A DNA stretch of 64,000 bases, taken from positions 287,303-351,302 of the forward strand of contig OX419759.1 of NCBI GenBank assembly GCA_948567375.1. Direction: 5' to 3'. The notes under the pieces are model-generated. The model made no database searches. It had not been told where the DNA came from and worked only from the letters and a program-made list of their open reading frames with translations. The stretch's first letter is position 1, and each line of letters opens with the position of its first letter. The DNA is from Lunularia cruciata (Eukaryota > Streptophyta > Marchantiopsida > Lunulariales > Lunulariaceae). The position numbers were made by a program, and so were the translations under genes. Below are positions 1 to 11,404 of the stretch, piece after piece.

Positions 1-1580
1 CCCTGTTAGCAAATATATCTAGTGAAAGGCATCTTCCTTTGTGAAACCCCCTTAATTGCTTCCTCTTACATAGTCATAACTTACTTATATTTCTCTTAGC
101 TTCCATACTTGTATATTTAAGTACACCAAAATAATGTTTCGTTGAGTTGAGAGGGACACTAATTCTTAAGTACACTTGACTGGAGTAGCCTTTAGGCATG
201 TTTGGTTTGTCCTCTTTAAATTATGTTTGTGGAATACACATGATTTGATGGTTTGAAGTATTTTCAAAGTAGTAAACCAAATTAAAACACTAAAGAATAC
301 ATTTAAAGTTACCAAAAATGGAACTAGGATATGGTGTAGTCCCCTCAAGTGACCAGAAACTTACCAAGATCTGCCTTTATGCCTACACAGGCACTTTGAT
401 CTATGTAATAGCTTGGGTGACTTGTTCTCTTCCTAATCATACTTAGCAAAGGAATTCCAACAAAGGTACTTTGTTTTGCCTCAATGTACAATTAAAAGGA
501 ACTAGAGAGAATACCACACACAAAATAGAGGTAGGAATTCCACTCAAGCACTGTAAGCTTGACATAGAAACTAAGCATAAAACTTATGCCACCCAATGGT
601 TTCCCCTAAACTCCTTTTCCAAGGTACTATAATGCATCTTGGTCCCTTGGGTAAGTAGCTAGTATTTCTTGTTACTTCTAATGATCAATTAATATCAACC
701 TCTCTTCCATGACAATGAACTATGGAGAGTTTGTTCTCGAATATTATTTGGAGTGTATGGATAATTGAAGAGTTAAGAAGGAAAAATACCCACAAAGCAA
801 AGACCAAAGTAAGACTCCCTAAGTAGCTCATGCTAACAAGCATAAAATATTACCATTAACACTAGATAGGGACGGTAGCAAGTATGGTTACACACCTCCT
901 ATAGATCTATGAAACCTTGACCAAGAGGAAGACTTTATCCAAGTACTCTAGCCTTTCTTTAGAATGTTAAATATAATGATCATGAGAGCAACCTGCTTTT
1001 AAACTATAGCCATCGTAAACTACATTTTGAGGTAGTCATTGAGAACTCCATAAACTACATTTTTCTTTTGCCTACAAACTCAAAATTACTAAGAACTTCA
1101 ATTGACAATTTGAGCTCTCACTTCACGACATAAATTGATATGGTACTTAGGTCACATAGACCTATACATCAAAATCACCATCCAACAAATTTGGAAACCA
1201 TAATGATAAAATAAAAATCAATGTGCATTTAAATCAAGTGAGAAGAATAACTCAACATTCAATTGAGGTTGCTGAATGCAAATACAATAGTGAAACTCTG
1301 CACTACTAAGCTAAGGTTAACCACAAACTAATAATTGATATTTCTAAGGATTATGACTCTTGTCATCTAGAATAGTGTCTATCAAAGTAACAACCTTGCA
1401 TCCTAAAACACTACAAACAAAATCAATTGACTACTATATTTGAATTACTTCCTTGACTCTATATAATGCTTGGTCAAGTTTTAAACTTCATATGATTGTG
1501 TAAGTGGATATTAAGTCTTGAAAAATAGTGGTTAATTGGTAAAGCAACTTGTGATTTCTCATAAGTCTTGTCTGGCCTTT
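1..1580. other. Unannotated AT-rich sequence
   Basis: No coding region, terminal repeat or structural RNA was recognised on either strand. The open frames here are short, with no family signature. The stretch borders the rearranged 3' end of element A and may be genomic sequence or very old repeat. Confidence 0.5.
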
Positions 1581-1687
1581 GTCGTGCATATATACATTGC
1601 TCCATAACATACATCATTGGCAATATCATACACTATAGAAGCCCAACTCACACATAAGTCATACATAGACTCTAAAGTGCCACAATA
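1581..1687. repeat. 105-bp direct repeat, copy 1 (outer)
   Basis: About 105 bp that recur at 2139-2243 in the same orientation, at roughly 85-90% identity by eye. The two copies bracket the 3' LTR fragment of element A. The right edge (gactctaaagtgccacaa) is identical in both. This is too long and too diverged for an integrase target-site duplication. Confidence 0.8.
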
Positions 1688-2135
1688 ATCAGATTGTTTA
1701 CAACTCTCAATTACACTCAACTTAGATCAGTACTTGATCTGTCACTCTATAAACTGCAAACAATTGGGCTTTGATTACAATCAAGCCACACCCACTCTAG
1801 CTAAGAGAATCTAGGTGACGCTTGCCGGCCTCTGTCCACCATAGCCATGAACTTGAAGGCTCAACATCAAAGAAGTGAGTTCTCTGGAGCTGCACTTTAA
1901 GAGTATACCCCTTGGACTCAAGCTAGGTCTAAAACCCTAATGGTCTCACTGACAGCACAATTGATGGTGTAGAGGGTGCAAAGTGACGATAGGCCCACCG
2001 CAAAGTTAGTACCCCAAACAAAAAATCTGATTGTCGGAAAGTAGTCTTTGAGAAACTATTGAAATAACTCTAACTACTATCATTGGAACTCTAGTGTTTG
2101 AGCAATCTAGATACAACATTAAAAATGACATGACA
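1688..2135 (-). repeat. Element A 3' LTR, first ~450 bp only
   Basis: Matches 10956-11404 along its length and starts, on the minus strand, with TGTCA, as do the other LTRs of this family (11404 and 40922). Only the U3-side third of the LTR is present. The remaining ~1 kb found in the 5' LTR is absent and is replaced by the 105-bp direct repeat. Confidence 0.85.
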
Positions 2136-2138
2136 GCT

Positions 2139-2243
2139 GTCGTGTGTATATACATGGATACACAACATACATTGTTGTCAACATCATACACTATAGAAGC
2201 CCAACTCACACATAAGTCATACATAGACTCTAAAGTGCCACAA
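2139..2243. repeat. 105-bp direct repeat, copy 2 (inner)
   Basis: Second copy of the repeat at 1581-1687. It lies between the likely polypurine tract and the 3' LTR fragment of element A, where such a tract would normally abut the LTR directly. This implies a rearrangement at the element's 3' end. Confidence 0.8.
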
Positions 2244-2255
2244 TTGCCTCCCTAG
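2241..2255 (-). promoter_or_regulatory. Candidate polypurine tract of element A
   Basis: The minus strand reads CTAGGGAGGCAATTG, a purine run downstream of the PHD-finger coding block. That is where plus-strand DNA priming would start. The expected LTR start is displaced by about 105 bp because repeat copy 2 intervenes. Confidence 0.4.
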
Positions 2256-2411
2256 TTGGCGGTTAGGTCCCTCTAACTCTAGATAGACATCTACTCCAAG
2301 TATATGGTATACTCTATGATGGGCCAAGATCAAGAGGCCGGGTGCTATGGAGCCCCATCGTTAGTTGCCTATCTGCAATCTATACCATATAAAGAATGAA
2401 CTAGCTATAGG

Positions 2412-3990
2412 TCAAGTACATTTAGGACATAACCACTGTCCTTGAGGAATCACCATGAGAGGAGGAGTCAAACATGCCATATGCCATCCTCTCAAACAGC
2501 TATCACACACTAACATAATAGTAGCTCCACCAGAAGAGCCACATAACATACACCTCAAGCCTACACATACAAGTGCCAAGCTTGGATCCATAGTACCATC
2601 AATGTTTGGGAGGTGGTATAGCGTACAATTGCGCATATGATCCTTCCAAAAAACACTATCACGTCCTTCTAACACAAGGACTCTAGATGGCAAAACCTCA
2701 TGCACTTTCAAGATAGTGTGGCATGTCAAAACATCAATTGTTGTCAATGTTGTGTGCTATAGATATACATAGTCTCTTGGATGAAATCAACAGATCAAGG
2801 GTCTATAACCTCCTTCTCAAATGGTAGCATAGCATAAAATATCTCTATGTTGAGCAATTGCGAAGTTCTCAAAGGCCATCAACATCACTCTCTAAAAGAT
2901 CTCTGCCCATTGAGAACATGTGCTCATCCATACATCTAGGTCATCCAAGTCCAAAACTCTAGTAGCATCTTGACAAATGGCTGCAAGTAAATCTGGATCT
3001 CATCCATAGAGTAGGAAGTAAGGAGAGAAGGATGCTAAGGAGGCTTGCCAACTGAATTGATAACCCATGGCCAACCAAGGTAATTGGAGATCCCAATCTC
3101 CCAAGTGGACTCTCTGCAAAGCATACATTTGCAATCCTTTCTTCACCGTCTGAACCACTCTCTCTGCTAAGCCAGTTGCCTCAGGGTGATCTCAAGATGT
3201 AGTATGATGATCAATCAAAGCCTTTTCACACAAGACCTAAAACTCCCCCAAGAATTATGTACCTTGATTAGTCAAAACCTCAATTGGTGCACCAAAATGA
3301 CTAAGAACTGGATCCAGGAATGAGTAAGTGGTCCCTTTACTAGACTTGTCAGGAAGTGCCACCACCTCAATCCACTTGGAGAATTGCTCCACCATCATCA
3401 AGACATATCAATGATGTCTCATAGTCAACAGTAAAGGTCCAATGAAGTCCAAACTCCAACGGTAACCCAATCTCATGATAGGTAATGGGTGTAACTATGG
3501 TGTAAGAGCATTGAATGATGCTCTAACTTGATCACAAACCACACATTTGGCAACAAACTAATGTACCTTGGTCTACATACCGTGCCACCAATAATGACTC
3601 TGGAGTAAGCTATATATATGCTTTACTCCAAAATTTCCTAGCTCCTCATGAGCATGATGGACCGACTATGGTCTCTAAGATGGAAGTGGTACTACTCGCA
3701 CTCTACCATCTTCCCATACATGCAAAAGGTGTTTGCCCTTCAATCTAAACCATCTGGCTTGCTGAAGAACACGGTCTCTCTCCTTGGCCCCAACTATGCC
3801 ACCCACAACACCAATGCAAAGATAGTCCATCACTAAGACATCATCATGAATGTCTCGCTGAACTATACCAATATCTTCACTCTCAAGATCTATGACCTCA
3901 ATACCTCCTCTTGTATGCATTGAGAGAGATACCACCAAAGCCTCTAAAAATATACATAGAAAAACCAATGCATGCCAACTTGGCACCATC
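2412..3990 (-). pseudogene. Element A integrase with C-terminal PHD finger
   Basis: The N-terminal zinc-binding and linker part lies near 3990-3650. An integrase core with gypsy-type signatures follows to about 2950. A PHD finger occupies 2552-2418. In the 111-residue open frame ending at 2412 the finger is C66-x2-C69-x11-C81-x2-C84-x4-H89-x2-C92-x14-C107-x2-C110, a complete Cys4-His-Cys3 set, with Trp two residues before the seventh ligand (QWLC). PHD fingers commonly bind histone H3 tails. Placed after the integrase, this one could guide integration as chromodomains do in chromoviruses, but that role is inferred. The integrase itself is broken. Confidence 0.85.
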
Positions 3991-4129
3991 TCCTCATTTG
4001 TCTCATCATGCCAACATGCTCCGGTCTGATCCTGCTAACTGGGACATGGGTTTCTACTCAACCCATTTGCATCATGATTCACCACTCCAGGTCTGTGAAC
4101 AACCATGAAATCATACTCCTATAAAATCA

Positions 4130-5420
4130 ATGCCCATCGTGCAAGCTTCCCTAAAAGCTTGTTGGACTCCATCAACCACTTCAATGGCTAATGATCAGTG
4201 ATGAGAGTGAAAGGGTTACCAAATAGGTAACATCAAAAATGTGCTACTACCCAAATTGTTGCCAAGCACTCTCTCTCATATGAACTATACTTTGCCTTTG
4301 CTGAATTTTTGCAATGACTAGCACAGGCCACCACAAACACCTTCTCCTCATCATCATGTTGGGTGAGCACTACTCCAAGCCCCAACATACTCCAATCAGT
4401 ATGAACCTAAAATGGTCATCCTTTGATCGGTCTCCTCAAAATAGGAGTAGATGTCAACCTCTCCTTGAGCTCTACAAAAGCTCTCTCCTTCTCATCTCCC
4501 CAACACCACTCTTGTGTAAGCTTGGTCAACTTCATCAAGGCCTTGGCAATGGCACTAAATCCTCTAACATAACGGCTATAGAAGTTTGCCAACCAAGAAA
4601 TGCTTGCACTTTGCTCACATCCGTTGGCCAAGGAATATGTGCAATAGCCTCCACCTTGGTCTGCTTAACACCAAGTCCTCCAAGGTAGATAGTGTGACCC
4701 AAATACTCAACTTGCTCATAGAAGAACCTACACTTCTCAGGATGTAATTTGAGTCCATGAGATCTCAATCTCTCAAACACCTCCAACAATTGTCTCTCAT
4801 GCTCCTCCACAGTAGTGCTATAGACCAAAATGTCATCAATATAGCACTGAGCAAAATCCAATCCAGCTAGGATCCTATCCATGACCCTTTGGAACTCAAC
4901 AAGAGTGTTCTTTAACCCAAATGGTAAGAATCTCCATTGATATAACACATCCTTACCGTGAGGATCAATAGCCCAAAATTTTGTCTTGGACTTATCTTCC
5001 TCCTTGATCGGCAATTGATGATATCCCGCTCAAAGATCCAAATTATTGAAGACCTTTGCATGCCCAATTGCATCAAAAATCTTCTTCAGTGTAGGCATGG
5101 CATACCGATCAGCCTTGGTATGTTGGTTGATCAAATGGTAATCTCCACACATCTGCCTATCTGTGTAGTTGCCATGCATATCCTTCTTGGCTGGCATCAT
5201 TGTTGTTGACGCAGACTCTCCATGTGAGATCTCTACCAAACCAACCTCAAAAAGGTCACTACTCTTGCTCTGAATCAATGTCCTCTCCATTTCACTATAT
5301 TGATAAGGATGTTGGAAAACTAATGTATAGCTAGTCAGCTCAATCCGTATACTAGGTCCCTTCAGAGCACCCAAATCCTTTATATAGAAGGCAAAACAAC
5401 TTGTGTGGCTCCTCAAGAAC
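4130..5420 (-). pseudogene. Element A reverse transcriptase and RNase H
   Basis: Reverse transcriptase runs from about 5420 to 4600 on the minus strand, with the MCGDY, PFGLKN and YIDDILVYS signatures of the Ty3/gypsy palm. RNase H runs from about 4500 to 4130. The region aligns with the better preserved block of copy B at 46950-48360. It once copied element RNA into DNA and removed the RNA strand in the particle. It is broken in several places. Confidence 0.88.
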
Positions 5421-5819
5421 CTCCAAACCCTTTGTCTTTCCTCTCTAGTAAGCTTGGGTCCAAGACTTGGCTCCCAAGTATCCTCTGTACCTATCGTAGG
5501 AGTGGAAGACGTATTGATTGGGTGCTACACTGAGGCCTTAGGAGCAATAATGTCATGCCTCCGACCACTAGAGATCCCAATCTCTATGTGAAAAACTCCC
5601 TCCACTCTAGTTGCAAGCTCTACACGTCCTCTAGCTGCATCCCAAGTGGACCAAGGGTGTAATCCAAGTAGCCCACGCTCACCTGGATGAACTCCAAGTA
5701 GACCACTCTCTCTAGTACTACTAGTTGTGTCCCAAGAATATCATGTACACTCGGTCCATTGCCCCTAGCATGTGCCTGAATCATCTTGATAGGCACAGGG
5801 CTCACAAGTGTTTGAGTGG

Positions 5820-6830
5820 TGATGCCTATCAAGCACATCCTACGCTGCTCTGCCAAGCCAAGGCTCACAATCTAGGTCAAACAATTCAGGTCCATAGCCT
5901 GACCTAACACTTGATGCTTGGATGCCTTTGACACTATTGGAATAGTGGTAAAACCGGTGCAAAAACCCATTGCCCGCTCTCTCTCATTGGCATTGGGATC
6001 CACCAACTGCTATAACTATGAGTCCCAAACAAGTCCAAGTCCTCCTTCTCAAAAAGCATAAGAGCCTAGGAAACTCATGAGTGTGAGAAATGCGGCTCTA
6101 GGTTGTCCAACTAGGTTCACCATTGCCATAGGTGACCTATCAGCCACTACCACTATTTGAGACTGACGCCCAACATCCAAGATATCATCAACAAGGATGT
6201 GATCAAGTCATTGAATCCCATCATAAGCACATTTTAGAAACTCTATGGGTAAGAGGTTTGTCCACCAAAGACAAAGACAATGAGCTTGTGATCCCACTTT
6301 GGTTGCATCCAACAATACATTAGGTCCCATCCAAGAATGGACTTGATGTGTATTCGCCACCACTCTAGTGCAAGAATCATGCATCAAAGGAATGTTCTCT
6401 CATTGGAGAAATGGACTGATGAACTTGGAGATGTTATAGTATTTGTAACATCTCCCAAAACACACCAGAACAAGGATCTTGAAGACCCAAACCTTGGCCA
6501 ACACCTGTATGTCCCTACCATGGCCATCTAGAAATCACCAAGTGAATAGGACCATGTCTCTCCAGATCATGCACCCTCTGTAAGAAAATGTCTGCTGGTA
6601 GGACCTTCTGGTAACCTTTGACTATTGACATCAATAATAACTCTGGATACCAATAGGCCAAGTGTGCCACATGATGTAGAGAGACTCGCCTAGCAATCTC
6701 ATCTCTCTCTACATACAAGTACCTCTGTACTTATATACCCACCTGTAATACCATGGCTAGTCCGGTGCTAATCCCACTAAACAACTCCAATAGACATATC
6801 CCTCTACTAGATACTACCAAGCAATGAGTG
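5820..6830 (-). pseudogene. Element A cytosine-5 DNA methyltransferase domain
   Basis: Same position as in copy B, between protease and reverse transcriptase. The minus strand carries a motif I block (LLELFSGIS) near 6800, then the segment beginning YVERDE near 6718-6515 that matches copy B, and a block near 5820-5990 matching the motif IX/X region of B. It is more decayed than B. Its presence in a second, clearly older insertion shows that the domain belongs to the family rather than to one captured copy. Confidence 0.82.
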
Positions 6831-7192
6831 TGGTATCTAGAGGTGTCAAAGTAATTGACTCTAGAGGCTCATCCTCACACTCATCTCTTGATGGTACGAA
6901 GGCTCCACTCCAAGCCTATTGCACCAACTGATCTGCATGTTGCTACAATGCCTCCTCTGAACTCCACAATGGAACATCCAAGGTGGATGGACAATCCCAC
7001 TCGTACTCCAAATCTGAGTGATCTCCTCTTTGGAGTATCCTTTACATAGGTGTTCCTCTCCAACAAGTCACCAGTCCAAGTAACTGTACCATTGAAAGGT
7101 AAAACTGATGATGCCATGGTCTCGGACTGTAGTGAGCTAAGATTACCACTACTAAAGCATACTGGTAGGCGACATACCCGCCCCTCACCAGA

Positions 7193-7860
7193 CTACCAAC
7201 CTGGTCTATAGGAGGTTGTCTCCTCCCAATAGTAAATATTGAAGCCCATGGGGTATAGCATTGCTCTCCCAACTAGCACATCATATGACTTAGCTATTGT
7301 TGCAATAGCTCTCACCACCAAGCTATCAATCGGATAACCAGGCTGAACCTGGACAACAAGCTCCCCACATGTGATATATTGTGTTGAACCACCACCTAGA
7401 GATGTATGGATTTGAAATGGACAACTCTCTACATCAATGTTTTGTAACTCCAGACCAATTACTATAGCCTTTCCCAACATAAGGGGTTGTGCACTAGAGT
7501 CTAACAAGACTCTCTGTGGTGTATAGACCTTCCCTAAAGGTCCCACCAAGTGGAACATCCCCCTTTGGTTATCCAATAGGACAACACTAGGTGTGAACCG
7601 TGCTCTCTCAAAGGTTGGTCTAGCTAGCAACCCTTCTAGTCTAGCCACTGTTGCTTGCCATAAACCACTGGTCATTGAATGGATCCCATGCTCCTCAACC
7701 AAATCAGCTCCACTACCAACCACCTCTGCTCTAGTAGTAAGAACCACATCATCTTTACTCTCATAAAGCATGGCAACCAATCAAAACACTAGGGCCGGAT
7801 CAACTCCTAATGTAAACATGTCACTAGCTAAAAACAAAGGGCACCGCATAATCAACTGAG
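7193..7860 (-). pseudogene. Element A aspartic protease
   Basis: Minus-strand open frame at 7780-7193 with the retropepsin active-site region (LLDS, then A and hydrophobics) about two-thirds along and a downstream hydrophobic-Gly block (VLVGRAMLYPMGF). It aligns closely with copy B 44508-45190. It would have processed the gag-pol polyprotein in the particle. Confidence 0.82.
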
Positions 7861-8029
7861 CCGCTCCTAACATTGTGCTATACTCAATCTATATAGTAGC
7901 AGGTGGCTGACTAGTAGGTAGTTGATCATGCACTCCATCACCACCTACCACACTTGCACTGGGACATCTAGGAGCCATGGATGTCATCTGCAATGCCTCA
8001 CATAGCATGAAAGATTGGGGAAGTCTGAC

Positions 8030-9510
8030 CTATCTCCCAACCTCTCCTCTTTGTGGGTCCAACTCCACTGATACTCCTCTAGGCTCTGGAGCACGTACTG
8101 TACTCCTAGTCATTATTGCAGATGCATCTACTTGAGTTGTTCCATACATGAAGTCTAAAGCATCTCTATCACGAGCATATGAGATGGAAGCCTCAACACC
8201 CAAATCTGATCTCCTTTGAGCAATGGCCATACTAGCCTACCTTTGCTCCAACTACTCAATCCAAGTAGCCATAGTTGTATCAAAAGTAAGGGTAGGTATT
8301 GCACCTCTACTAGGTGTAGATCCTCTACCACCACCTCTACCACCTCTTTTTTCATGAACTAGAGCTCCTCTACTACTTTCCATAGTAGCCCTACCACTCC
8401 TTAACTCCGGGTGTAGGTCAAAGCATCAATCACTAGTGTGACCAAATCTGTGGCAATGCTCACACTACCTCTGTGTTGGCTATGATGCACCAAAAGTATC
8501 AAGTCCGTTGTCCTAAGTACACTCTCTCCTATGTTGAGGTCCACCACAAGTCCAACAAGCAACGCCATTACTCACTGATTGTTGTTGACCCACTAATGAA
8601 GGTAAGGGTCTAGCTCCACTAGGCCCTCCACTTGCTCCATAGGATCTAGGCCTTCCACCTTGTCCTCAAAAAACAACTAGGCATGGTGCACTCTACTGCA
8701 CTCTAGAAGAAGTCAGAGCAAGATCTCCCTACCAAATCCAAATGTCACCACTCTCTCCTCCACCATGTTGAGTGCAATACGCTCAACCAAACCAAAGACC
8801 ACTGCCAAAGTAGGCAAAGTAGCCTATAACAACATAGCATCATGAACTCTATGTCATAACTCCATGTACAATATCCTATACCAAAATTGGATTGCCTGGG
8901 CCTCAGTAACTCCTTGAGCTCCACCAACACTACTCAAGCTAGAACTTGTAGGTATAGCTGATCTACTCTTGGCCACCAAACTTGAAGTGAAGAGACATAG
9001 TTTGGAGACCAATACTGTCTCCAGAACTCAATCTTCTCCAAATGAGCTCTCATGAACTCATGGTAGTCATCCACTAGTGGACCCTCTAAATGCTAACAAC
9101 CTTTTCCATGCCATGAAGGGTGTAAACAAAGTCAGGTTCCATATCTACTACAGATCACACCAACTATCAAACTCATGGATGAAGTCATCCAACTCAATGG
9201 TACCCACTATACTAGAGTAACGTTTAAGGCCTATGGAGGCCCTATAAATATTGTCCATGTCTCATAACAACGGTGCGGACACACCAAATGCACTCTCAAT
9301 TGAATCAGCTCTTGTGTCAAACTCCAACTTAGAGTTAATCTCCTCCCTCATTGGGACCTTTGATATAGGCTGATACCAAGTCCCACTCCAAGTAAACCCA
9401 CTATGTATTGTAGGGCTAACTCCTTTGGAATCCCCAACAAACTCCATCGTGACAAAGTAACCACAACTGCAACTGCAAACCGGAACCACAAACAAGTACC
9501 CCACCAACTG
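8030..9510 (-). pseudogene. Element A gag with zinc knuckles
   Basis: The start region (MEF, then GDSKGVSP) lies near 9447 and matches B at 42708. The capsid-like part follows to about 8700, and Cys/His knuckles lie near 8540-8420. The tail is Gly/Arg-rich with a short coiled-coil stretch near 8250. It would have formed the particle shell and bound RNA. Heavily decayed. Confidence 0.78.
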
Positions 9511-9872
9511 CCAACACCATCAAGTGCCAACACCAACTAAGCACCACCAAGTCCAAATACCCATGGAACACCACCCACTAATGTAACTCTAATGAAGATA
9601 ACTACACTAGGAGAAAGTGCAACCTATAACTTGTCATCACAACACGCACTCTCACAATCTGCAAATCATCACTCCTATCTCACTAGAGAGAAACAAAGGT
9701 AGTGTAATTGGTCATCACTCCAACCTCACTACTAGAGCCCACTAGAGCACCAACGCTCAAAAGTCAGTGCATCTCATACAAACATGGTGCACAAACAGGA
9801 AGTAGAGAAAAGAGGGGGTCAATTCATAAGAAATCTTAACAAATACCCTCTATCCTATAAAACAACACAAGA

Positions 9873-9887
9873 CTGACTCTGCTACCA
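9873..9887 (-). promoter_or_regulatory. Element A primer-binding site (tRNA-iMet)
   Basis: The minus strand reads TGGTAGCAGAGTCAG, close to the plant initiator-Met tRNA complement TGGTATCAGAGCCAG. It begins 2 bases after a TGCCA LTR end. Copy B has the same site at 42292. This fixes the family's LTR at about 1.4-1.5 kb, rather than the 0.45 kb that the two LTR copies of A alone would suggest. Confidence 0.75.
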
Positions 9888-10024
9888 TTTGGCATTTGAC
9901 ATAAGAGAAGTTTGTATCAAAGTCCTAAGCTACCAGGATCACCAAGAATAAGATCAAATTGCCTCTCCTAGCCAAAGCTACAAGTGTATAGATAACAATG
10001 GCATAATTGCTAGGACAACAAGTG

Positions 10025-10095
10025 AGGGTGGACCAGTTGGCTAGGGTACCAATCTAGGAACAAGAGATCTAGGGGTCAAATCCTATTGTGCGCAA
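10025..10095 (+). repeat. tRNA-like segment inside element A LTR (antisense)
   Basis: On the plus strand a Pol III A-box-like TGGACCAGTTGG (10029-10040) is followed about 32 bases later by a B-box-like GGGTCAAATCC (10073-10083). The spacing and identity resemble a tRNA or the head of a tRNA-derived SINE. The same segment sits antisense in the LTR of copy B. No acceptor-stem closure is evident, so it is not called a working tRNA gene. Confidence 0.5.
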
Positions 10096-10224
10096 TCTAG
10101 CAATATGGGCGGATTTTGCCAACCAATGACCAAGATCTACTCTAAACTAGCTAGCCTCACACTAGCAAGTTGGCTCTTCTAGGCCTTTGTAGCCTCTTAA
10201 TTCCCACAACCCTCTACCTGAAAG

Positions 10225-10650
10225 CCTCTAAACACCAAATGATGCCTTTCTTCTTGCCACTTTGAACCTCCTCCAAAATCTGGTAAAACTCCTCCAAGTT
10301 GGCACAACAATTCCAAATCTTGGTTGACCGCCAAATCCTTTGCTAACTCTTCACTTGAGCCAAATTGAAAACATGGGTTTCTCCAAATCACAAATTCACA
10401 CTAAAATTCAGCCAAATGAGGCCTTTCTTCTTACCACTTTGAACCTCTTCCAAAATCTAGCAAGACTTCTCCAAACTTGCAAAACTCCTCCAAGTTGGCA
10501 AAACTCCTCCAAATCTGGCCAAAATCAGATGTAAACTCCAGCAAAATTTGACATAAACCCTAAATTTGGCTGACCACCAAATCCTCTGCTAACTATTCAC
10601 TCAAGCCAATTTGAAAACACAAGTTTCTCCAAATCACAAATTCACAAGAA
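10225..10650. repeat. Internal partial duplication in element A 5' LTR
   Basis: Blocks such as GCCTTTCTTCTTGCCACTTT (near 10230 and 10413) and the phrase around CCAAATCC..GCTAACT (near 10330 and 10574) occur twice, at offsets of about 180-245 bp. Copy B has a single version. The duplication accounts for the longer LTR of A. Confidence 0.65.
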
Positions 10651-11404
10651 TAGCTTCTTAACTCCACCTTCAATTTGACTTTTTGAGCCCAACTCGCAAC
10701 AAATTGGTCTTGTTTCACCTCTTGAGCTCAAATCACAACCAATGCTCAAAAAATGTTTCTTCTTTGCTCAAAAATTGGCCAGCACTTTTGCACATCGTCC
10801 GCCTTATTGCCAAATTTGCATCAAGCAATGAGCTTCTGCACACCAAGAAAAACTGAACTTCATTCAAGCTACCAATGATCCACCAAGCTTGGAGATACCA
10901 CCAACACTCAAAGTTCTTGCACCCAATTTCCCCTTGATTTCACTTCTCTAATGTAATAAAATTATTTATAACTCTCAAATACACTCAACTCAGATTACTA
11001 CTTGATTTGTCACTCTATAAACTGCCAACAACTATGCATTGATTATAGTCAAGCCACACCCACTCTAGCAAAGAGAGTCTAAGTGATGCTTGCCGGCCTC
11101 TATCCACCATAGCCAAGAACTCAAAGGCTTAACATCAGAGAAGTGAGCTCTTTAGAGCTGCACTTTGAAAGTATACCCCTTGGACTCAAGCTAGGTCTAA
11201 AACCCTAATGGTCCCGTTGATGGCACACTTGATGGTGCAAATGGTGCAAAGTGATAGTAGGCTCCACCATGAAGTCAGTACCCCAAACACAAAATCTGAC
11301 CATCAGAAAGTAGTCTCTAAGAAACTACTGAAATAACTCTAACTACTATCACTACAACTCTAGTGTCTAGTCAATCTAGATGTGACACTACAAATGGTGT
11401 GACA

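Larger units (their letters stand above)
1684..11404 (-). mobile_element. Element A: Ty3/gypsy retrotransposon with DNMT and PHD finger
   Basis: Minus-strand LTR retrotransposon of about 9.7 kb. Read on the minus strand it has 5' LTR, iMet primer site, gag, protease, DNMT, reverse transcriptase, RNase H, integrase, PHD finger and a 3' LTR fragment. It is the only copy here that carries every module. The shared 0.45-kb parts of the two LTRs differ at about 15% of sites by eye, so insertion is old. It is heavily decayed, with well over twenty breaks, and is AT-richer than copy B. No target-site duplication is visible because the 3' end is rearranged. Confidence 0.88.
9890..11404 (-). repeat. 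Element A 5' LTR (1.5 kb)
   Basis: Starts on the minus strand with TGTCACACC at 11404 and ends TGCCA at 9890, next to the primer-binding site. It aligns with the 1368-bp LTR of copy B. The extra length comes from an internal duplication at about 10225-10650. It contains an antisense tRNA-like segment. Confidence 0.75.

Noticed and set aside
1581-2243. The 105-bp repeats as target-site duplications of element A
   Set aside because: Far too long for integrase (4-6 bp), and one copy lies inside the element rather than outside.
10025-10095. A functional tRNA gene
   Set aside because: A- and B-box-like motifs are present, but no closing acceptor stem or clear anticodon arm could be drawn. Its occurrence within LTRs argues for a relic.
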